From positions 38,001-102,000 of the forward strand of contig CANNIZ010000013.1 of NCBI GenBank assembly GCA_947505245.1: a stretch of DNA of 64,000 bases, in the 5' to 3' direction. Positions 59,820-64,000 of the stretch are shown piece after piece (position 1 is the stretch's first letter; every line of letters begins with the position of its first letter). Position numbers and translations under genes: made by a program. This DNA comes from Pseudomonadota bacterium (GTDB lineage: Bacteria; Myxococcota_A; UBA796; GCA-2862545). Under the pieces are notes generated by a model. The model ran no database searches. It was not told the DNA's origin and worked only from the letters and a program-made list of their open reading frames with translations.

Positions 59820-62800
59820 TAGCGAGCCTCGTTCGAGCGGCGGCGGGCGATGAGGCCGGCGACCAGGGTGAGAAGGAGCCAGGGGGTGGTGCTGCTGGTG
59901 TCGCAGGCGCAGCCGCCCTGAATCCACTGTTCGGGATCGGCCGGGGAGTCATCGGCTTCGACGAGCGGATCGGTGCCCCGATCGACCTCGTCGCCGTCGT
60001 TGATGCCGCCGCCGTCGGTGTCCGGGTTGTTGGGATCGGTCTCGGTCTCGCCGACCGCACCGTCGAGGTTCTGGTCTTCCTCGCCGTCGGTCAGGCCGTC
60101 ACCGTCGGTGTCCGCGACGAGCGGGTCCGTCGTCGTCGTCGGGTCCGAGTCGGCCACGAACGTGGTCAGGTCGGTATCGTCGCCTTCGGGCGTGGTGAGG
60201 CCGACCTCGGTGCCGTCCTGAATCCCGTCACCGTCGGTGTCCGGGTTGGTCGGGTCGGTGTCGCCGTTCGTCTCGGTGCCGTCGCCGAGCCCGTCGTTGT
60301 CCGTGTCGTCGTCGTCGGGATCGGTGCCGTTCGTGCCTTCGAAGCCGTCGGAGAGGCCGTCGCCGTCGGTGTCGATACAGTTGAGGTCGTCCGTCGAGTC
60401 GTTCGGGTCGCACTCGTCGAGGTCGGGCTCGTACTTGCCGTTGTGGTTGGCATCTTCGACGCCGTCGTTCACGGTGCCCGTGTCGGTGTCGTTCACGAGA
60501 GGGTCGGTGACCGTCGTGGGATCGGCGTCGGCGACGAACACGGTGACGTTGGTGTCGAGGCCCTCGGGCGCGTCGAGGCCGGACTCGGTGCCGTCCTGGA
60601 TGCCGTCCGTGTCGGAGTCGACGTCGTTCGGGTCCGATTCGTCGACGTCGATCTTGCCGTTGGTGTCGATGTCTTCCGTGCCGTCGAGCAGGCCGTCGTC
60701 GTCGGAGTCGTCGTCGTTCGGGTCGGTCGTCGTGGTGGGGTCGGCGTCCGCGACGAAGATCTCGAGGTCCGTCTTCGGGGACTGGGGCACGGTGAGGCCC
60801 TGTTCCGTGCCGTCCTGGATTCCGTCGCCGTCCGTGTCCGGGTTCGTCGGATCCGTCGGGACCGTGCCGAACACCTCGGTGTAGTCGGACAGACCATCGT
60901 TGTCGGCGTCGATACACGCGCTGGCGTAGACGCCCAATTCGGTCTTGAGGCCGTCGATGTTGCCGTCGCAGTCCTGGTCGATGCCGTCGCAGATCTCGGG
61001 CTCGGGGATGCACTCGACGGTCGCGGTGTCCGTGCCGTTCGGGCCGCTGTTGCCGACGTGGTCGACGAGGTGGGCGGTCACGGTCAGCGAACCGGCCGGC
61101 ACGTCGCCCTCGGCGATCAGGATGCCGTAGGTGCCGGCGGTGATGTCGGTGTCGGTCAACGTCACCGTGTACTCGAAGCCGTCGACGCCGTTCGTGTCGA
61201 TCTGCAGCACGTCGCCAGCCTTCGCGTCGGCGGGGAGGTCGATCGCGACGTCGACGCCGCCCGTGGTGTCGCTCTCGTTCAGGATTCCGTCGCCGCCGTC
61301 ATCGATCGTTACGACGGGCGCGCCAGGCGCCACGCCGTCGAGGATGGTCGAATCGGTCGCGTTGGGACCCTGGTTGCCGGCCACGTCCACGATGTGGCCT
61401 TGCAGGGTGATGGTGCCCTCGGAAGCCGGGTTGCGCACCTGGTAAACGATGGTGACCGTACCGGTCGTGACGTTGGAGGAGGTGATCGTGACGGTGTAGT
61501 CGGGCACGCCATCGCCGTTGGCGTCAACGTAAAGGATGTCGCCCGCGACGGTGCCCGCGGGGAGCGTGATGAGGACGTTCACGCCGGCGAGGAGCTCGGC
61601 GGGGGTGACGTAGCCGTCGCCGTCCTGGAAAGCGATGACGGGCGCGCCAGGCGCGATGCCGTCGGTGATCGTGCTGTCCGAACCGACGCCGCCAACGTTG
61701 CCGAACGCGTCCTTGATGTTGGACTGCACGGTGAGGGTGCCGTTGGGCGGGATGTCCGCGGGGTCAACGGTGATGGTGATGAAGCCAGCGGCGACTTGGA
61801 CGTCCGTGAGCGTCACGGTGGTGTCGGCCTGGCCGTTGCCGTCCGTGTCGACGCGGACGATGTCGCCCGCGACGGAACCTGCGGGGAGGGTGATCGTCGC
61901 CGTGACGCCCGCGGCGATCTCGGTGGGGCTGAGCATGCCGTCGCCGCCGTCGAGGATGGTTACGATCGGCGCGCCCGGCGCGATACCGTCCACCTTGGCG
62001 CCGCCGGAGCCCTGGGGGCTCGTGCCGGCCGCGTTGGTGATGGTGGCGGTGACGAGCATGTCACCGGTGTTCGGCACGTGGGTCGGGTTGACGCTGACCT
62101 GCACGGTGCCCGTGGTGATCTGCGACGACGTGAGCGTGATGGTGTGGTCGGGCACGCCGTCCTTGTTCGTGTCGATCTTCAGGATGTCTCCCGCCTTGGC
62201 GTCGGGCGGGAGCGTGATCGTGACGGTGACGCCCGCAGTGATCTCAGCGGCGTTCAGGCCGCCGGGCGACTGGTCGATCAGGACGCCGGGCCGCGAGGGC
62301 GGCTGGGGCGTGATGCAATCGGCGAGCATGACCGAGTAGCCCGCGTCATTGCTGAACAGGTTCTTGACCGTCAGGGTGGACGTGGGCGTCGCGAAGTCGA
62401 GCTGGAAGTAGCTGCTGCAGCCGACCGGCGTGATGATCGCGGAGGGAGCGACGGTGAGGACGTCGCCCGGGGGATTCTGGTGCTGTGTGTAAACGAACAC
62501 ACGGGACACGGGCCGATTGAACGTGAATACGGCGTCGCGCCCCACCATCACGATTCCGCGCTTGATCGTTGCCGTATTGACGGTGCTGCAGCTGTTCCCA
62601 TCGGGAGTCGCGTCGTAGTACTCCTGGGGACCCGGGTTGTTTGTGTAGTTTGTGAACGTGTCGCCCGTGACCATCACATGGGGCACGTCGATGACCGAGA
62701 TTGCCGTACACGTGGTCTGCGCCAGGGCGACCTCGGGCGCGAGGGCCGCGCCAATGAGGGCCGCGCTAAACAGGAGCGATTGTTTCGGGTGGATTCGCAT
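59819..62800 (-). CDS. Surface protein with Ig-like repeats, TSP3 Asp repeats and MYXO-CTERM-like sorting tail
   Basis: 993 residues from ATG 62800, with AAGGA six bases upstream. A signal peptide (ending APEVALA) precedes a beta domain, then four Ig-like repeats of ~100 residues, each containing APGAP(V/I)V and DGDG- or DGGDG-type loops. A single MopE unit (EICDGIDQDCDGNIDG) follows, and then ~330 residues of thrombospondin-type-3-like repeats (DTDGDGIQDGTE, DTDNDGLGDGTE). The C-terminus GGCACDTSSTTPWLL, a short helix, and ARRR match a MYXO-CTERM signal: a Cys pair, a membrane helix and an Arg cluster, removed when the protein is anchored to the outer surface. It is first gene of the 54354-62800 operon. 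Confidence 0.87.
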   Translation of the reverse strand: MRIHPKQSLLFSAALIGAALAPEVALAQTTCTAISVIDVPHVMVTGDTFTNYTNNPGPQEYYDATPDGNSCSTVNTATIKRGIVMVGRDAVFTFNRPVSRVFVYTQHQNPPGDVLTVAPSAIITPVGCSSYFQLDFATPTSTLTVKNLFSNDAGYSVMLADCITPQPPSRPGVLIDQSPGGLNAAEITAGVTVTITLPPDAKAGDILKIDTNKDGVPDHTITLTSSQITTGTVQVSVNPTHVPNTGDMLVTATITNAAGTSPQGSGGAKVDGIAPGAPIVTILDGGDGMLSPTEIAAGVTATITLPAGSVAGDIVRVDTDGNGQADTTVTLTDVQVAAGFITITVDPADIPPNGTLTVQSNIKDAFGNVGGVGSDSTITDGIAPGAPVIAFQDGDGYVTPAELLAGVNVLITLPAGTVAGDILYVDANGDGVPDYTVTITSSNVTTGTVTIVYQVRNPASEGTITLQGHIVDVAGNQGPNATDSTILDGVAPGAPVVTIDDGGDGILNESDTTGGVDVAIDLPADAKAGDVLQIDTNGVDGFEYTVTLTDTDITAGTYGILIAEGDVPAGSLTVTAHLVDHVGNSGPNGTDTATVECIPEPEICDGIDQDCDGNIDGLKTELGVYASACIDADNDGLSDYTEVFGTVPTDPTNPDTDGDGIQDGTEQGLTVPQSPKTDLEIFVADADPTTTTDPNDDDSDDDGLLDGTEDIDTNGKIDVDESDPNDVDSDTDGIQDGTESGLDAPEGLDTNVTVFVADADPTTVTDPLVNDTDTGTVNDGVEDANHNGKYEPDLDECDPNDSTDDLNCIDTDGDGLSDGFEGTNGTDPDDDDTDNDGLGDGTETNGDTDPTNPDTDGDGIQDGTEVGLTTPEGDDTDLTTFVADSDPTTTTDPLVADTDGDGLTDGEEDQNLDGAVGETETDPNNPDTDGGGINDGDEVDRGTDPLVEADDSPADPEQWIQGGCACDTSSTTPWLLLTLVAGLIARRRSNEAR

Positions 62801-62952
62801 TGAACTTCCTTGAGGAGAGGTTTCGGGAAAATGGGCGCGGATTCGACAATGCCGAGGGGGGGGCGGTACCGGTCCGACGTTTGACCGACCCCGGTAACTC
62901 GTCGTCGCCCGGCGCGTCAATTCCAGCGTGGTAGGGATTGGCGGGTCGCGGT

Positions 62953-62980
62953 ACATTGAACGTGTTCGGAGCTTCAATGT
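62953..62980. promoter_or_regulatory. Eight-base inverted repeat between divergent surface-protein genes
   Basis: ACATTGAA (62953-62960) and TTCAATGT (62973-62980) are perfect inverted repeats with a 12-base spacer. It lies between the divergent starts at 62800 and 63006, a typical site for an operator of a dimeric regulator, or a small hairpin. Its AT-rich arms stand out in this GC-rich DNA. Confidence 0.5.
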
Positions 62981-63005
62981 CCGGTCTCACAGGGGTCGCG
63001 TGGTG

Positions 63006-63434
63006 ATGTCGCTTCTCCCATGGCTCGTCCTCACCGCGGGCATCGGGCTCCCCGAATTGGTCCACCTCGAAGTAGGCGCCTACGTCGCGCCCCGCTTCGA
63101 CGTGCATGCGCGCCTGACCGCGCCCCTCCTGCAGCCAGCGCTTGGCGCCGGGGTGCGGTTTCATGCCGGGCGAATCGACTCCGGACGCCCTCCGCGCTGG
63201 TCGGCCACCGGAGCGCTGGACGTCACGTTGAATCCCGCGCACCCTGCCGTGTTCTCCCGGGGGGAGCAGCTCGGCTTCGCGGCGTACCCCATGATCGGAG
63301 CCCAACACCTTTCGGACACGGGCTTCGTTGGTCGGCTGGAGGTCGGCGCAATCCTTGAGCTGGAGGATCGATCCGGCTTCCCACGGGTCGGCGGGGGTCC
63401 CGGGATTCGACTCGCCGTCGGCTTGGCATTTTAA
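63006..63434 (+). CDS. Small exported barrel-like protein
   Basis: 142 residues from ATG 63006; GTG codons at 63000 and 63003 are rival starts. The N-terminus MSLLPWLVLTAGIGLPELVH is hydrophobic, probably a signal peptide. The rest has alternating strands (HLEVGAYVAPRFDVHARL, TGALDVTLNP, LGFAAYPMIGAQHL, GRLEVGAILEL) and ends GIRLAVGLAF, with a terminal Phe as in small outer-membrane barrels. No known family. It is divergent from the MYXO-CTERM surface-protein gene. Confidence 0.65.
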   Translation: MSLLPWLVLTAGIGLPELVHLEVGAYVAPRFDVHARLTAPLLQPALGAGVRFHAGRIDSGRPPRWSATGALDVTLNPAHPAVFSRGEQLGFAAYPMIGAQHLSDTGFVGRLEVGAILELEDRSGFPRVGGGPGIRLAVGLAF

Positions 63435-63684
63435 TGGACGAGAAATGCATTACCCAACGTGTCGGTCGGATCCGAATCGCGAATAGTACGTCAGGTAACC
63501 GTCTTAATCTTGCGAACGTTCGGCGCATCGCGAAGCGCCCTGCATCCGGATGGGAAATTGACAGCGCAGACGGCCGCACAAATTGTGCGCTTTCACCTGT
63601 TCTGGAGACTTGGCACGGTACCTGCAGAGGTCCCTGGCACGGATGCCGGGTGACCGGTGACTGACCGAAGGGAATACCTTCGGG

Positions 63685-63695
63685 TGTTCTTTGAA
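63685..63695 (+). promoter_or_regulatory. boxA-like antitermination motif
   Basis: TGTTCTTTGAA matches the rRNA boxA consensus used for Nus-dependent antitermination. It follows a seven-pair stem-loop by one base. No rRNA 5' end is visible by 64000, so the identification depends on the adjacent sequence. Confidence 0.3.
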
Positions 63696-63870
63696 CGTCA
63701 AAAACCCCAAGGAAGTAGGCTAAGAGCCCTTCATCGTGACTTGTCACGGTGACGAACGATGGAACGCGATTTCATCGCTTCGACCGACTCTGGCAACAAC
63801 TTCCGCTCCGGACAGACTCGATACCACGCCGATCGGCCACGATTGACGCAGGCTCGAGGGATGTCACAAG

Positions 63871-63892
63871 CAAAACACGGCCTTTGGCCGTG
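63871..63892 (-). terminator. Rho-independent terminator for minus-strand transcription
   Basis: On the minus strand CACGGCC-AAA-GGCCGTG forms a perfect seven-pair stem (63876-63892) followed immediately by TTTTG. It would stop transcripts entering from beyond the right edge; no gene ending just upstream on that strand is seen in the window. Confidence 0.55.
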
Positions 63893-64000
63893 GGGCTCGT
63901 CAACCGGCTGTTCCAAGGGTACCCACCCTGAAGAATACAGACGAGCCTGGGTCATGCAATCGAAACCGCAAGGGGACGAACAGCATGATTCCCTCGCGAA

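Larger units (their letters stand above)
63435..64000. other. Non-coding, less GC-rich terminal segment with several inverted repeats
   Basis: I see no gene here: open frames are short on both strands and lack codon bias, a start signal or any known motif. It contains a seven-pair palindrome CGCACAA-A-TTGTGCG (63575-63589) after a TTGACA (63558), a stem-loop CCGAAGG-GAATA-CCTTCGG (63665-63683) and a boxA-like TGTTCTTTGAA (63685-63695). A hairpin CGTGAC-TT-GTCACG (63735-63748) and a minus-strand terminator-like hairpin (63876-63892) follow. It may be the leader of a downstream rRNA or other operon. It is the only gene-free stretch over 300 bases in the window. Confidence 0.5.

Noticed and set aside
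63731..63955. A 74-codon minus-strand open frame at the right end
   Set aside because: It crosses hairpins and a terminator, lacks codon bias and a ribosome-binding site, and matches nothing known to me.
63435..64000. tRNA or 16S rRNA gene
   Set aside because: No T-arm GTTCGANTC with matching acceptor stem and no 16S 5' sequence is visible.
1..64000. Insertion sequences, transposases, integrases or attachment sites
   Set aside because: No transposase, integrase or terminal inverted-repeat pair was seen anywhere in the window.

Overview
The window is GC-rich, gene-dense DNA that most likely comes from a member of the Myxococcota or a close relative. The evidence is four-fold. The protein at 59819-62800 ends in a MYXO-CTERM-like tail (Cys pair, membrane helix, RRR). 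There are many outer-surface lipoproteins, including three giant MopE-type Asp/Cys repeat proteins. A Ser/Thr kinase and several histidine kinases are present, and so is a multihaem CxxCH/CxxxxCH repeat protein. Genes are packed in co-directional chains joined by ATGA, GTGA or TGATG overlaps; I used these overlaps to set many starts.

Layout. 1-4135 (minus): two Asp-repeat lipoproteins, a phosphodiester glycosidase, mnmA, rnc and a truncated radical SAM gene form one overlapping chain. 4244-10628 (plus): a soluble REC-kinase, a membrane kinase with a degenerate ATPase domain, a FecR-like protein and an Ig-like/outer-membrane protein, apparently an envelope signalling operon. 10645-14556 (minus): SURF1, then a urate-degradation set (citrate-lyase-fold protein, uraH, and an allantoicase-OHCU decarboxylase fusion). 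14596-18474 (minus): ECF sigma factor, anti-sigma-like membrane protein, caspase-like protease joined to a beta-barrel, and a lipoprotein. 18603-24808: an orphan DNA methylase, an orphan contractile-tail tube protein, two tandem adenylate cyclases and thrC. 24872-28456 (plus): a lipoprotein, a truncated haemoglobin and a hybrid histidine kinase cut by an in-frame TAG.

28466-38815 (minus): a four-gene operon of a small membrane protein, a Ser/Thr kinase and two tandem ~1287-residue MopE-type lipoproteins. 38910-45794 (plus): PfkB kinase, PhyH dioxygenase, a small envelope protein, a 32-motif multihaem lipoprotein, a cysteine-less glutaredoxin-fold protein and a pectate-lyase-like lipoprotein. 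45806-48973 (minus): a third MopE-type protein with a fibrinogen-like C-terminus. 49080-54337: DUF1990, an SDR-type protein, two solute-binding/LysM proteins, a GIN-domain protein and an F420-oxidoreductase-like enzyme. 54354-62800 (minus): an envelope operon of MYXO-CTERM surface protein, OmpA-family protein, FGE-like protein and D-Ala-D-Ala carboxypeptidase. 63006-63434: a small barrel-like protein. The last ~560 bases hold no gene I can support but contain several inverted repeats and a boxA-like motif.

The dominant theme is cell-envelope signalling and surface display. The strongest candidates for something new are the kinase/twin-MopE operon, the 32-haem tetra-repeat protein, the sigma/anti-sigma/caspase-barrel operon, and an unnamed N-terminal domain shared by two envelope operons (38036-38815 and 56662-57921).
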